A stretch of 49,407 bases of DNA from Rhizobium sp. BK399 (GTDB taxonomy: Bacteria; Pseudomonadota; Alphaproteobacteria; Rhizobiales; Rhizobiaceae): contig NZ_JACIAH010000027.1 of the NCBI RefSeq assembly GCF_014194695.1, positions 1-49,407 on the forward strand, read 5' to 3'. The notes under the pieces were generated by a model that was given only the letters and a program-made list of their open reading frames with translations, ran no database searches and had not been told where the DNA came from. Shown one piece after another: positions 17,978 through 25,918 of this stretch (position 1 is its first letter; each line of letters begins with the position of its first letter). The translations under genes and the position numbers were made by a program.

Positions 17978-18514
17978 ATGAAGTCTATCCTCCTTTCCGT
18001 TCTACTGCTGTCGAGCGCCGTGAACCATGCAGCAGCCGATGAATGGGGCTGCGAAGTCCTTCTTTGCGCTGCCTTGTCTGATCCATCCTGGCATGACATT
18101 GCAGAATGCCGTCCCCCCATGAGCCGGTTGATTTCGGCCATGAAAAGGCCGGGCTTTTCCTGGCCGACATGTCCGGAGGGCGGTGCTGGAAAACCGGGTT
18201 TCGAGAAGTTTGAAGATTGTCCATCAGGCTGGTCACCAGCAGCTGGCGGATTCATGAGTGGACACCACCCGGGTGAGCTGTCGCAGTGCATTCGAAAAGG
18301 AAGCGACTGTTGGGAAGGCAGGATTGTCGGAGAAACGAGAGGCGGGCGTCTTTCAAGTGTGGAGCGAGGCGATGTCACCCGCGTTTATCACAGCCGCTGG
18401 CGATGTGATTATGTGGACTACATGGCGCGGCCCAGACGGGAAAAGCCCTACTACTTCGACATTGTCGATGATGGCAATGCCTCGTCCAGAAGGGTTTACT
18501 TCGACTTGAACTGA
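17978..18514 (+). CDS. TrbM/KikA/MpfK-like conjugal transfer protein
   Basis: A 178-residue exported protein. ATG 17978 opens a clear signal peptide (MKSILLSVLLLSSAVNHAAA). The mature N-terminus has the cysteine pattern expected of TrbM/KikA: WGCEVLLC, then a short loop with AECRPPMSRLISAM and FSWPTCPEG. The remaining roughly 110 residues carry more cysteines and aromatic strands. TrbM-type proteins are encoded with conjugation systems and have been linked to mating and plasmid host range; the mechanism is unclear. Upstream candidate ATGs at 17915 and after lack a signal. It follows the SNase gene by 22 bases. Assignment rests on the Cys/Trp pattern. Confidence 0.7.
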   Translation: MKSILLSVLLLSSAVNHAAADEWGCEVLLCAALSDPSWHDIAECRPPMSRLISAMKRPGFSWPTCPEGGAGKPGFEKFEDCPSGWSPAAGGFMSGHHPGELSQCIRKGSDCWEGRIVGETRGGRLSSVERGDVTRVYHSRWRCDYVDYMARPRREKPYYFDIVDDGNASSRRVYFDLN

Positions 18515-18597
18515 CCTCCACCCGCGCTCAAGAGCTGGCCTCCATAATGGCAGGCTGGCGCTTCTCGGCCTTGAAAAAACCCAACTTGTTAGGTTAA

Positions 18598-18827
18598 ATG
18601 ACAATGGTCAGAGTTCTCCGCGAAGCTGGCATGCGTTTTGTTACACGGATGATCATGAACCGGCGCATGTGCATGTTTATGGAAACGCCGAGGTCAGAAT
18701 CAATATTCTCCGCCTCACGGTATTATCGAACCGTAGAATGATGAAGCGGGACTTGGGTGTGGCCCTTGCGATTGTTCAAGCAAACCAGCGCCTGTTCACC
18801 GAGAAATGGGAGAGTATTCATGGGTGA
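18598..18827 (+). pseudogene. DUF4160 family gene with a single-base frameshift
   Basis: The reading frame from ATG 18598 gives MTMVRVLREAGMRF, a DUF4160-type start. The family core (CYTDDHEPAHVHVYGNAEV and a helical tail ending KWESIHG) then continues in another frame to a TGA at 18825-18827. Adding one T to the TTTT run at 18636-18639 would join the two into about 76 codons. Either the gene is broken or the base call in the homopolymer is wrong. DUF4160 proteins are typically small and encoded just upstream of a DUF2442 gene, as here; the DUF2442 ATG lies inside the last codons. Confidence 0.75.
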
Positions 18828-19230
18828 GATTATCTTCGACGATCATCACTATCGAGACGCTACCCTGAAAAGGGCCGCAGAACGAGCCCATGCGCCGATC
18901 CCAGCGACGGTTCGCTTTGATGAAGCGTCCGGGCGTATCGTCGTTGATTTTACGAACGGTGCGGCTTTCATGTTGCCTGCCCGTTCGATACAAGGTCTTG
19001 AAAAGGCGACGGTTGCCCAGTTGGCCGAAGTCGAGCTTCTAGGCGAAACAGGTTTGCACTGGGAAAGTCTGGACGTGGACTTTACAATTTCGGGATTGAT
19101 GAACGGCATTTTCGGAACTGCAAAGTTCCTGGACGCGCAGCGCCGAGGCGGTCAATCCCGATCTGCTGCGAAGATCGAGGCGAGCCGTGCCAACGGTGCA
19201 AAAGGCGGACGGCCCCGGAAGATCCGCTAG
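18820..19230 (+). CDS. DUF2442 family protein
   Basis: A 136-residue protein. ATG 18820 has GGGAGAG upstream and overlaps the end of the DUF4160 frame by eight bases. The DUF2442 domain covers about residues 20-90: ATVRFDEASGRIVVDFTNGAAF, then MLPARSIQGLEKAT and LHWESLDVDFTISGLM. The C-terminus is basic (RANGAKGGRPRKIR) and could bind nucleic acid. DUF4160-DUF2442 pairs recur across bacterial accessory genomes and are often listed as toxin-antitoxin-like, but I know of no settled mechanism. With its partner frameshifted, this may be an orphan antitoxin-like survivor. Confidence 0.85.
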   Translation: MGEIIFDDHHYRDATLKRAAERAHAPIPATVRFDEASGRIVVDFTNGAAFMLPARSIQGLEKATVAQLAEVELLGETGLHWESLDVDFTISGLMNGIFGTAKFLDAQRRGGQSRSAAKIEASRANGAKGGRPRKIR

Positions 19231-19479
19231 GTTGGCGGAGAAGTCCTGACTGTTCCAAGGGCGATTGGGTCCTGAAGCGAATGCATCTCCCAACCCGGTG
19301 TATGGAGGTTTGGTCTGGCCACGCCACAAATTTGAAGTTGTCATCACAACGACTTAATCAAACCGAGACCATAGCCGGGCATTGAGCTCCGCCTGGAACA
19401 GACCTGCCATAATCGACAGGGAGTGCTGCGCGTTATCGTTCAATACAACTCCGTCGCATCCATTCCGCTGTGACGCATT
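19231..19479. other. Intergenic region, nothing recognised except promoter at its right end
   Basis: The stretch between the DUF2442 gene and the DUF1003 gene carries no supported reading frame on either strand. The only recognisable element is the GGAAC-type promoter candidate just beyond it. Confidence 0.4.
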
Positions 19480-19504
19480 GGAACCTCACGCGCAGGACGG
19501 GGTT
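19480..19504 (+). promoter_or_regulatory. EcfG/RpoE2-like general-stress promoter candidate
   Basis: GGAAC at 19480-19484 and GGTT at 19501-19504 are separated by 16 bases. This matches the alphaproteobacterial general-stress consensus GGAAC-N16/17-cGTT except for one base in the -10. It is 25 bases before the DUF1003 ATG, a suitable distance. Confidence 0.4.
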
Positions 19505-19529
19505 TTGTTCGCAAGCCCGGAGCATCAAC

Positions 19530-20072
19530 ATGGCAGCTTCCAATTCCACGTCTCAGTCGAGTGTTTCAAGCCGCCTCGATCGCAATATCGAGGCGCTACT
19601 GTCCAGAAGGCGCGAGGAGGAGAGAAAGGCTTCGGCTCAGGACAGGGTTGCAGCAGCTATGACGCATTTTGCGGGTTCGATGACCTTCGTCTACATTAAT
19701 GCCATCGTGTTCGGAAGCTGGATCCTGATCAATATCGGCGTTCTACCCTTCGTTCCCGCTTTCGACCCGTCGCTCGTCATCCTTGCCATGGTTGCCTCGG
19801 TCGAAGCGATATTCATCTCCACCTTCGTAATGATCAGTCAGAATCGGATGGCTGACGCCGACGACAAACGAGCCGACCTCAACCTTCAGATATCGCTACT
19901 GGCCGAGCATGAGGCGACGCAGGTTCTGACAATTGTGTCAGCGATTGCGGAAAAGCTCGGAGTGCAGCTTGAGCAAAAGGACGAGATCGAGGAACTGCAA
20001 GAGGACGTCACTCCGGAAGACGTGCTCGACACGATGGAGAAGATCTCAAACAGCACCGATGGGCCGTCCTGA
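19530..20072 (+). CDS. DUF1003 family membrane protein
   Basis: A 180-residue protein. ATG 19530 is preceded by GGAG. Two adjacent membrane helices, about residues 45-70 (FAGSMTFVYINAIVFGSWILIN) and 78-105 (FDPSLVILAMVASVEAIFISTFVMISQNRM), form the DUF1003 core with the conserved MTFVYINAIVFG and MISQNRM blocks. Helical cytoplasmic segments flank them; the acidic C-terminus (EIEELQEDVTPEDVLDTMEK) looks like a coiled coil. The family function is unknown. A stress-type promoter sits upstream. It appears monocistronic and convergent with the c-di-GMP gene. Confidence 0.85.
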   Translation: MAASNSTSQSSVSSRLDRNIEALLSRRREEERKASAQDRVAAAMTHFAGSMTFVYINAIVFGSWILINIGVLPFVPAFDPSLVILAMVASVEAIFISTFVMISQNRMADADDKRADLNLQISLLAEHEATQVLTIVSAIAEKLGVQLEQKDEIEELQEDVTPEDVLDTMEKISNSTDGPS

Positions 20073-20144
20073 CGTTGAGATGAAATTCGATTGGCGTAGG
20101 GACAGATTTGTAGTGACCAGTCCGTCTGAAAGCGGCGGTCCTAT

Positions 20145-22883
20145 TCAAACCTCTTGTAGCACGTGATTTGCCAGCATCTCGCTTGCGGTCTGCGGTTTGC
20201 CAAACAGGTATCCCTGGCCCGTCTCGCACCGCAGGTTTTGGAGCGCTTCCATCTCAGCCTCGCCTTCGATGCCTTCCGCAACGATCTCCAGGCCGAGACC
20301 ATGGGCAATCGACACGATGCCCTTTACGATCTCCATGACGCCGGCGTCCCGCGTCAACCTGCGCACGAAGGACTGATCGATCTTGAGCTTGTCGAGCGGA
20401 AGGTCGGCGAGATAGCTCAGCGAGGAATATCCTGTTCCAAAATCGTCCAATGCCAGAGCGACGCCCGCAGCACGTAATGCGGCCATTTTTTCGGTCGAGC
20501 GTGCATTATTGTCGAGAAACGTCGATTCAGTCATTTCGATGCAGAGTCGGGATTTGGGCAACCTGCTTAACGCAAGAGCCAGCCTCACTTCCGCTTCGAC
20601 GTCTGAGCGTTCGAACTGGATCGGCGAGACGTTGACGGCGACTATGCCATAGGGCCACCTTGAAGCTTCGATACAAGCCTCCATGAGGACCCAGCGGCCA
20701 ATTTCGCAGATCAGCCCTGATGTCTCGGCAATTGGCACGAACTCAGCTGGCGATATGAGGCCGAGCTCAGGATGTCGCCATCGCAATAGGGCCTCCGCGC
20801 CAACAAATCTGCCGGTGGCGAGATTGATCTGCGGTTGAAACAGCAGAAAGAACTGACGCTCTGCCATTGCTGTTCGCATGTCGGCTTCAAGGCGACGGGA
20901 ACGTGCCTGAGCTTGGGCCGTGGCCGGGTCAAACATCGCCCAGCGCGTCGACCCTGCCTTGGCCTCATAAAGCGCGGATTCAGCGGCGCGCAAGGCCTCC
21001 TCCGGATCTGTCGGCCCCAGCGGTGCGGCTCCCAGTCGAACAGAGACATTCGTCCGCATATCGTTCGCGAAGAGGGGCTCGTCAAAAAGCGAAACGAGAT
21101 GTTCAGCAACGACCGCTTTATCCTGGATTTCCTCGAGCCATGCGATCGCAAAAAGGTCACCGTCAATACGCGCAAGCACTGCCTCCACGTTTTCAGAAAG
21201 GCGGTTGGCGATTGCTCTGAGCATATTGTCACCGACAGCTCTTCCCAGTGTCGAGCAGATGCGAGAGAACCGATCGACGTCGAGGACCGCGACCATGCCA
21301 TCGCACCCTTCGATACGCGCGAGAAACTCACGACGACTGAGGAGCCCGGTGAGCTGATCTTCTTCGGACAGCCGCTTCAGCCTGGCTTCGTAGCGCTTGC
21401 GGGTGGTGATGTCACGGATGATGATGCAGCCGCCAAATCTTGTTCCGGACTTCGAGATCGCGTCCTCGAGCGGCGAAAGAGTGATGATTGCTTCGTAGTC
21501 GAAATGGCTGTCTGCCTCATTTTCGGAAAACTGGACGGTCACTGAGCGAACCAAACCAGGACTTGCGGCAAACTGATGGACCAGTTCACCAAGGGCTCGG
21601 GAGACGCGCTCATTTACGGCGGCGAGAATATCGGCGCCAAGATCGGATTTCAGGATCGATCTTGCCGACTCGTTGATCTCCACAATCTTCAGGTCGTCGC
21701 CGAATGCCACGATGCCATCCGAGCTATTGGAGATGATGCGGGCCATCAGGCGCCGTGTATTGCTGGCGTTTGTCCTGGCGATGGCTGCGACTACCTGGCC
21801 GAGGTCGATGCGCTCGTTCAATGCAAGAACCCATGCGAGGAAGAGCAGCATCCACGGTACCGCGGTTCGGATCACGAACGCAAAGTCCCTCTGGAGAAGA
21901 TATGCGGCGATCTCGCCGATCAATCCGAATGCTGCGAGCAAACCGCTCGTTCTTGTCATGCCGATGTAGCGAAAGGAAAGCAGGGCCGCGATGAGGCAGG
22001 TCGCCAGTAGAAGCTCGAGCGGTCGTTGACCGAATGTCTTGAGTGTGCGGCCCTGAAGCAGTGTTTCGGCCGCCAGGACGTGAATCAAAGGCCCAGCTAG
22101 CGCGCCGTAGACCGGGACGGGGAAAATGTCCTTGAGTTCGGTTGCCGAACCACCGACGACGACCGAGCGGCCGGCAAGCTCAGCGGCTCCGACCGTACGG
22201 TCAAGAACGTCCGACAGGGAGTAGGTTGGCACGCTTTGCGGTGTGATCGAGAAATCCACCAACTGGCTTTCGATCGCTGCCGAGGCGCCGCCAAGTGCGG
22301 CGGCCACGGATGGCGTGGGAGTACCGTTATCAATGTCCCCAAGCGAGAACCGTCTGACCAATCCATCCAGGTCAAGTGAAACATTCGCGAAGGCCGGCCA
22401 GGATTTGTCGAGGAGTTGAGGGATAGGTCTTGATATCTCGGTTTCCGACGAATTTGCCGACGCTTGCTGGCGAAAAAGGGGAAGCAAGACGCCTGTGCCT
22501 GCGCGTTCCAGCGCAGCTGAAAGGAGCGCGTCTTCTTCGGCAGTGGAGGGCGTTGAAAAATCGATATCCAGCACGATGTCGCCGACCTTGGCAGACACGA
22601 GCCTGTCCAGCAGCTCTCCATAAAGACCCCGCGGCCACGGCCATGTACCAACCTGATCGATGCTACGTTTGTCGATCGCGACGAAAACGATCTTTCCGGA
22701 TGCAGGGCGTTCGGCCAGGGAAAAGCGTTTTGCAATCAGCGCGTGGTCCAATTGTACGATTGGACGAAGGTCGGCGCAAAACGCCGCGACACCCAGCATC
22801 CCTGCTATGATGATGCAGCGAGACGCGGTCGCTCCAGCGAAACTGCTGGCAACCCGCAGCAAATTCGCAGCTGCCTTCCTCAC
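20145..22883 (-). CDS. CHASE2-PAS-GGDEF-EAL membrane protein, likely c-di-GMP phosphodiesterase
   Basis: A 912-residue signalling protein. An N-terminal helix (about 22-38) leads into a periplasmic CHASE2 sensor (about 40-280, with FVAIDKRSIDQVGTWPWPR). Three membrane helices follow (about 287-303, 313-330, 340-356), then a PAS domain (375-495), GGDEF (505-655) and EAL (665-905). The GGDEF signature is degenerate (DGDLF at 574-578), so cyclase activity is unlikely; it may bind GTP. The EAL domain keeps EAL 697-699, Glu783, DDFGTG from 813, Lys834/Asp836 and Glu870, so it should hydrolyse c-di-GMP. Its ATG overlaps the stop of the FecR-domain gene by four bases, suggesting the two form one sensory unit. 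Confidence 0.92.
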   Translation of the reverse strand: MRKAAANLLRVASSFAGATASRCIIIAGMLGVAAFCADLRPIVQLDHALIAKRFSLAERPASGKIVFVAIDKRSIDQVGTWPWPRGLYGELLDRLVSAKVGDIVLDIDFSTPSTAEEDALLSAALERAGTGVLLPLFRQQASANSSETEISRPIPQLLDKSWPAFANVSLDLDGLVRRFSLGDIDNGTPTPSVAAALGGASAAIESQLVDFSITPQSVPTYSLSDVLDRTVGAAELAGRSVVVGGSATELKDIFPVPVYGALAGPLIHVLAAETLLQGRTLKTFGQRPLELLLATCLIAALLSFRYIGMTRTSGLLAAFGLIGEIAAYLLQRDFAFVIRTAVPWMLLFLAWVLALNERIDLGQVVAAIARTNASNTRRLMARIISNSSDGIVAFGDDLKIVEINESARSILKSDLGADILAAVNERVSRALGELVHQFAASPGLVRSVTVQFSENEADSHFDYEAIITLSPLEDAISKSGTRFGGCIIIRDITTRKRYEARLKRLSEEDQLTGLLSRREFLARIEGCDGMVAVLDVDRFSRICSTLGRAVGDNMLRAIANRLSENVEAVLARIDGDLFAIAWLEEIQDKAVVAEHLVSLFDEPLFANDMRTNVSVRLGAAPLGPTDPEEALRAAESALYEAKAGSTRWAMFDPATAQAQARSRRLEADMRTAMAERQFFLLFQPQINLATGRFVGAEALLRWRHPELGLISPAEFVPIAETSGLICEIGRWVLMEACIEASRWPYGIVAVNVSPIQFERSDVEAEVRLALALSRLPKSRLCIEMTESTFLDNNARSTEKMAALRAAGVALALDDFGTGYSSLSYLADLPLDKLKIDQSFVRRLTRDAGVMEIVKGIVSIAHGLGLEIVAEGIEGEAEMEALQNLRCETGQGYLFGKPQTASEMLANHVLQEV

Positions 22884-23866
22884 CGCCCCTTGCCATTCCC
22901 ATTGCCATTGCCGTTATTACCGCTGCCCCCCTTGCCGTTTCCGTTGTTCCCGCTTCTGCCATGCCCATTGCCGTTGTTTCCGCTAGCGGAATTGCCATGG
23001 TTTCCGCTGCCAGAGTTGTTGCCCTTCGCGCCGTTGTTCCCGCCGTTTCCATGACCGGTGTCGCCGCTGTTTCCATTGCCATTGCCGCTGCCACGCGAAC
23101 GATCCGATCCGTTGTTTCCATTGCTGGATCTATCACCGCCAATGCTGCTTCCGCCAAAGTGGCTCTTGCCGTTGGCAGCCTTAGATCCATCATCGGCCTT
23201 CGAAGGCTTATTATTGCTGTTGGCCTGCTTCTCGCTGCCCAGTTTTTTGCTTCCCGCGGCCGGAAGCTTTGCTGCCGACGCCGGGACCGACGTGATCGAA
23301 GGTGTTGCTTCCTGCCCAGCGACACTCATACCGGTCTTGGCGCCGACGCTGGCGGACTGCTTCGGGCCGACATTTGCCTGCTGGCCGCTGGCAAAGGAGG
23401 TAACCTGAACGAGACCTCGGTCGACCTTGACGGATGCCGCCGTCTTGCTGACGGAGACGTGGAAGATCGTCCCTTTTACCACGGCTGCGAGGAAGGGTGT
23501 CTGGACTGTTGTGTGCGGTTGGCTCCGCTTCTCGATTTCCAGCTCGAGCGACCCAATCTGTTGCTTGATTTCCGTCTTGCGCGGCGACAAGAAGCCTGAC
23601 GTCGTCGTGATGGACGCAGTTGTGTTCGGTTGAAATTCGATCCTCTCGACACCGCGAACCAACAGCGCCCGTCCCCGGGTACCTGTGGTAATCGATGCGT
23701 GGTTCGGCAAGACGTCTCCGGCATGCAAATCGATCCACTTGGCGTCCCCGAGTGAATATCGAACCTCTTTCGTGGCTTTGGCTACCCGCCAGTCATCATT
23801 TGCAGCAAACGAAGACACCGGTACGAGTAAAAATGCGAGAACGATAAAACGGAAACAAGCGAACAT
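22880..23866 (-). CDS. Secreted FecR-domain protein with Asn/Gly/Ser-rich tail
   Basis: A 328-residue exported protein with a signal peptide (about residues 1-22). A FecR/OstA-type beta domain lies at about 30-165, with the typical GDVLPNHASITTGTRGRALL and TPFLAAVVKGTIFHVSVSKT blocks. A Ser/Ala/Lys linker follows, then about 95 residues almost entirely of Asn, Gly, Ser, with some His and Lys, in short NGNGN-type repeats. Such FecR-CHASE2 gene pairs recur in proteobacteria. The FecR-like protein probably acts in the periplasm or at the surface and signals to CHASE2; that is inference. The downstream gene overlaps by four bases. Confidence 0.85.
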   Translation of the reverse strand: MFACFRFIVLAFLLVPVSSFAANDDWRVAKATKEVRYSLGDAKWIDLHAGDVLPNHASITTGTRGRALLVRGVERIEFQPNTTASITTTSGFLSPRKTEIKQQIGSLELEIEKRSQPHTTVQTPFLAAVVKGTIFHVSVSKTAASVKVDRGLVQVTSFASGQQANVGPKQSASVGAKTGMSVAGQEATPSITSVPASAAKLPAAGSKKLGSEKQANSNNKPSKADDGSKAANGKSHFGGSSIGGDRSSNGNNGSDRSRGSGNGNGNSGDTGHGNGGNNGAKGNNSGSGNHGNSASGNNGNGHGRSGNNGNGKGGSGNNGNGNGNGKGR

Positions 23867-24377
23867 GATCTTCCCCTCTGATCTGACGAAGACATCATGG
23901 GGTTGTTAAGAATGGCTATAGATCGTCGGCGAAGTTTCCCAGCGTACGGTAACGGACGGACAGTCCTTGTCGATGCGGATCCTCCTCCCGAATTTGTAAT
24001 TGTGACGCACGGCCGCGTACTCGGCGTGCGCTGGCGTACCGCATCATTTATTGACCTCTAATGTAGCAACGGTACTATTCTTCCACTTCAGTAATCGGGA
24101 GCTCGTCATCGAAAACCCAAACCATCGAGATGAGGATGCCTGCAAGGTCGTCGCAAGGAACGCAACTCGTTGAATGCGGTCGAGCGGTGGTGCGAACAGT
24201 CAGCGCTGGGCAGCCTGCTGCACGGACCAACACCGCTGAATGGGCGGGGCCCGGCGTAAGGGGCATTGCCCCGGGTCGCATCAATTCCTGAGAGCAAGCT
24301 CTCTGTCCTCCGTCCGGCGGGCATTGAAAGGCACCTCGTGATGCTTTTGTCGGTTGAGAACACAGGAATGGAAGGGA
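23867..24377. other. Intergenic region
   Basis: About 510 bases between the leftward FecR gene and the rightward HNH-type gene. It must hold the promoter of the FecR/CHASE2 pair. A short stem-loop GGGGC-att-GCCCC lies at 24260-24272 without a following T-run. A minus-strand frame across 24075-24605 translates to a Pro/Ala/Cys-rich sequence with no domain and is not called. Nothing else is recognised. Confidence 0.4.
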
Positions 24378-25004
24378 ATGCCACGCGCTGACGATATTAC
24401 CGGTCAAAGATACGGCCGTCTGACAGGGCTCCGTCCCGATAGCGTGCCTGGCCGTCACAAGCGCTGGATCTTTCGGTGCGATTGCGGCAACGAGCGTTCT
24501 ATGTTTCTTTTTGCCGTAAAAAAGGGAGACAGCAAAAGTTGCGGATGCCTGCGCGCAGAACGCAACCGGGAGCGATCCCTGGTTCATGGACACGCGGTTG
24601 GCCATAAAGTCACTCCGACGAGACGTGCGTACACTGAGGTGAAAAGCCGATGTGAAAACAGAGCCGATCCGCTTTACGGGAAGTTCGGTGGGGCAGGTGT
24701 CAAATTGTGCCCGCGCTGGGCTTCATTTTCAGCTTTCCTTGAAGACATGGGTGAGCGTCCTCCCGGTACGGTGCTCGGCCGTCTCAAAAATACGGGAGAC
24801 TTTGAGCCAGCCAACTGCATATGGGCGTCCAAACGCAAGCCAGCGGCTTATGAGAACATTCTGGTTAGATCGCGGGGCGCCGATGTCTCTGTCCTGGAGC
24901 TTGCAAGGCTCCACCAGGTCAATCCAAAACAGCTCTGGACCCGCATCAAGTTTCTCGAAGAGGACGCCGACGAAGCGATCGAGCGACTAAAACACGAGCA
25001 GTAA
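24378..25004 (+). CDS. HNH/AP2-type homing-endonuclease-like protein
   Basis: A 208-residue protein starting at ATG 24378 (GGAAGGGA just upstream; a TTG start eight codons earlier is less likely). Residues about 8-65 contain a zinc-ribbon-like element (CDCG and, 20 residues later, SCGCLRAE). A segment typical of phage and mobile HNH/AP2 endonuclease-like proteins follows: RAYTEVKSRCEN, YGKFGGAGVKLCPRWASFSAFLEDMGERPPGTVLGRL and NCIWASKRK. The canonical HNH histidines are not obvious, so the protein may be a DNA-binding relative. A C-terminal helix-turn-helix-like segment (VLELARLHQVNPKQLWTRIK) follows. It stands alone, which suits a mobile gene. Confidence 0.65.
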   Translation: MPRADDITGQRYGRLTGLRPDSVPGRHKRWIFRCDCGNERSMFLFAVKKGDSKSCGCLRAERNRERSLVHGHAVGHKVTPTRRAYTEVKSRCENRADPLYGKFGGAGVKLCPRWASFSAFLEDMGERPPGTVLGRLKNTGDFEPANCIWASKRKPAAYENILVRSRGADVSVLELARLHQVNPKQLWTRIKFLEEDADEAIERLKHEQ

Positions 25005-25675
25005 CCAGACTGACGTTCGAGGAGCCAAATCCGCCGGGCAGCCGGCTGATTGGCGGCGGGCCTCAATCGACTTCAGCCGTGCAACCTTTTTTCTCCATGC
25101 TCCGCTTCAGCTTCTCTCGGTGCTAAATGTCCTTGCTCGGCAGCCGCCGATGACGTTGCGCTCCTGCAAGGCAAGCGTTGCCCAATCCCATATTGTTCCA
25201 TTTCCCACCCCACCGCCGTGGGCGAACGCTGAACTGGGGTCGATCGCGATGAAAGCAGCAAGGATCAAGCCAGCGGTCGTCGACACAAGGCCCCCGTTGA
25301 ATGTTGGCCTATCATACCTTCCAGGACCAAGCTTCGAAAGCTGTCGGCCGAGGGTACCATTGTCGATTAACGGGATCGACCCTCGCATTTGGAGGTCGCT
25401 TTTGCCGGATGGCGGGGGCGAGCCGCGGGCCAGTGAACACCAGGCTTGCAGGCCTTTTGCGACAATTTCTGCGCCTTGAAAGGAACCTCTATCTTTTTTT
25501 TGGTGATGATGGAGCGGTAATGGTCCAGGATGTAGGAGGCCGAAAGCGCATCAGTCAGCACGTTGCGACTTATCCAATTGGTGCCGTTCATGTTCATTTC
25601 GTCTGTCCCAAAAACCTTCAGTGGCTATGAAAATTTTCAGGTGGAAGCGCCCGACAATTTCCCGGGCGCTCCCGA
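25005..25675. other. Intergenic region with one doubtful frame
   Basis: About 670 bases without a convincing gene. The best frame is on the minus strand (25107-25388, 93 codons). It contains a segment resembling a secretion signal (TTAGLILAAFIAIDPSSAFA) but has no ribosome binding site I can defend and no recognisable domain, so I leave it uncalled. The right part is upstream of nothing obvious; the neighbouring small gene reads leftward into this region. Confidence 0.35.
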
Positions 25676-25873
25676 TCATATGGTGGTTTCGGCCTTCATG
25701 GCCGCTACCAGATCCTCATGCGTGCGCATGCCTTTGTTGAAAAGATCGGCAACGGTTGCCATGATCCTGGCCACCGCAGCCCCATCCTTTTCCACCCCGC
25801 GTTCGCGTGCGACCGTCTTTACGGCATCTACACAAAGGCGGAGTTCTTCTCTAGTCAGAAGACGCGTCGTCAT
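25676..25873 (-). CDS. 65-residue helical protein, paralogue of the gene at 29985
   Basis: A short soluble protein with a strong GGAGGAAGGA ribosome binding site before ATG 25873. It is helical: TREELRLCVDAVKTVARERG, VEKDGAAVARIMATVADLF, NKGMRTHEDLVAAM. It aligns with the 76-residue protein at 29985-30215 (shared Leu, Cys, Gly-[VL]-Glu-Lys, Ala, Arg-Ile, Leu-[FY], Gly-[MV]-Arg, Leu in the same order). Located 45 bases after the end of groEL on the same strand, so it may be read with groESL. I do not recognise a family; a stress-related role is inferred only from context. Confidence 0.7.
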   Translation of the reverse strand: MTTRLLTREELRLCVDAVKTVARERGVEKDGAAVARIMATVADLFNKGMRTHEDLVAAMKAETTI

Positions 25874-25918
25874 TCCTTCCTCCAGGACGCTCGCCTAACG
25901 ACGGCATGAGCAGCTCTC

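Noticed and set aside
22663..23325. A minus-strand frame with Ala/Met/Thr-rich repeats
   Set aside because: It is an out-of-frame reading of the FecR protein tail repeats and part of the CHASE2 gene.
24260..24272. GGGGC-att-GCCCC hairpin as a terminator
   Set aside because: No T-run follows on either strand, and no gene ends close by in the right orientation.
25107..25388. A 93-codon minus-strand frame with a signal-like segment
   Set aside because: No ribosome binding site, no domain and an unlike-protein remainder; the hydrophobic stretch alone is not enough.
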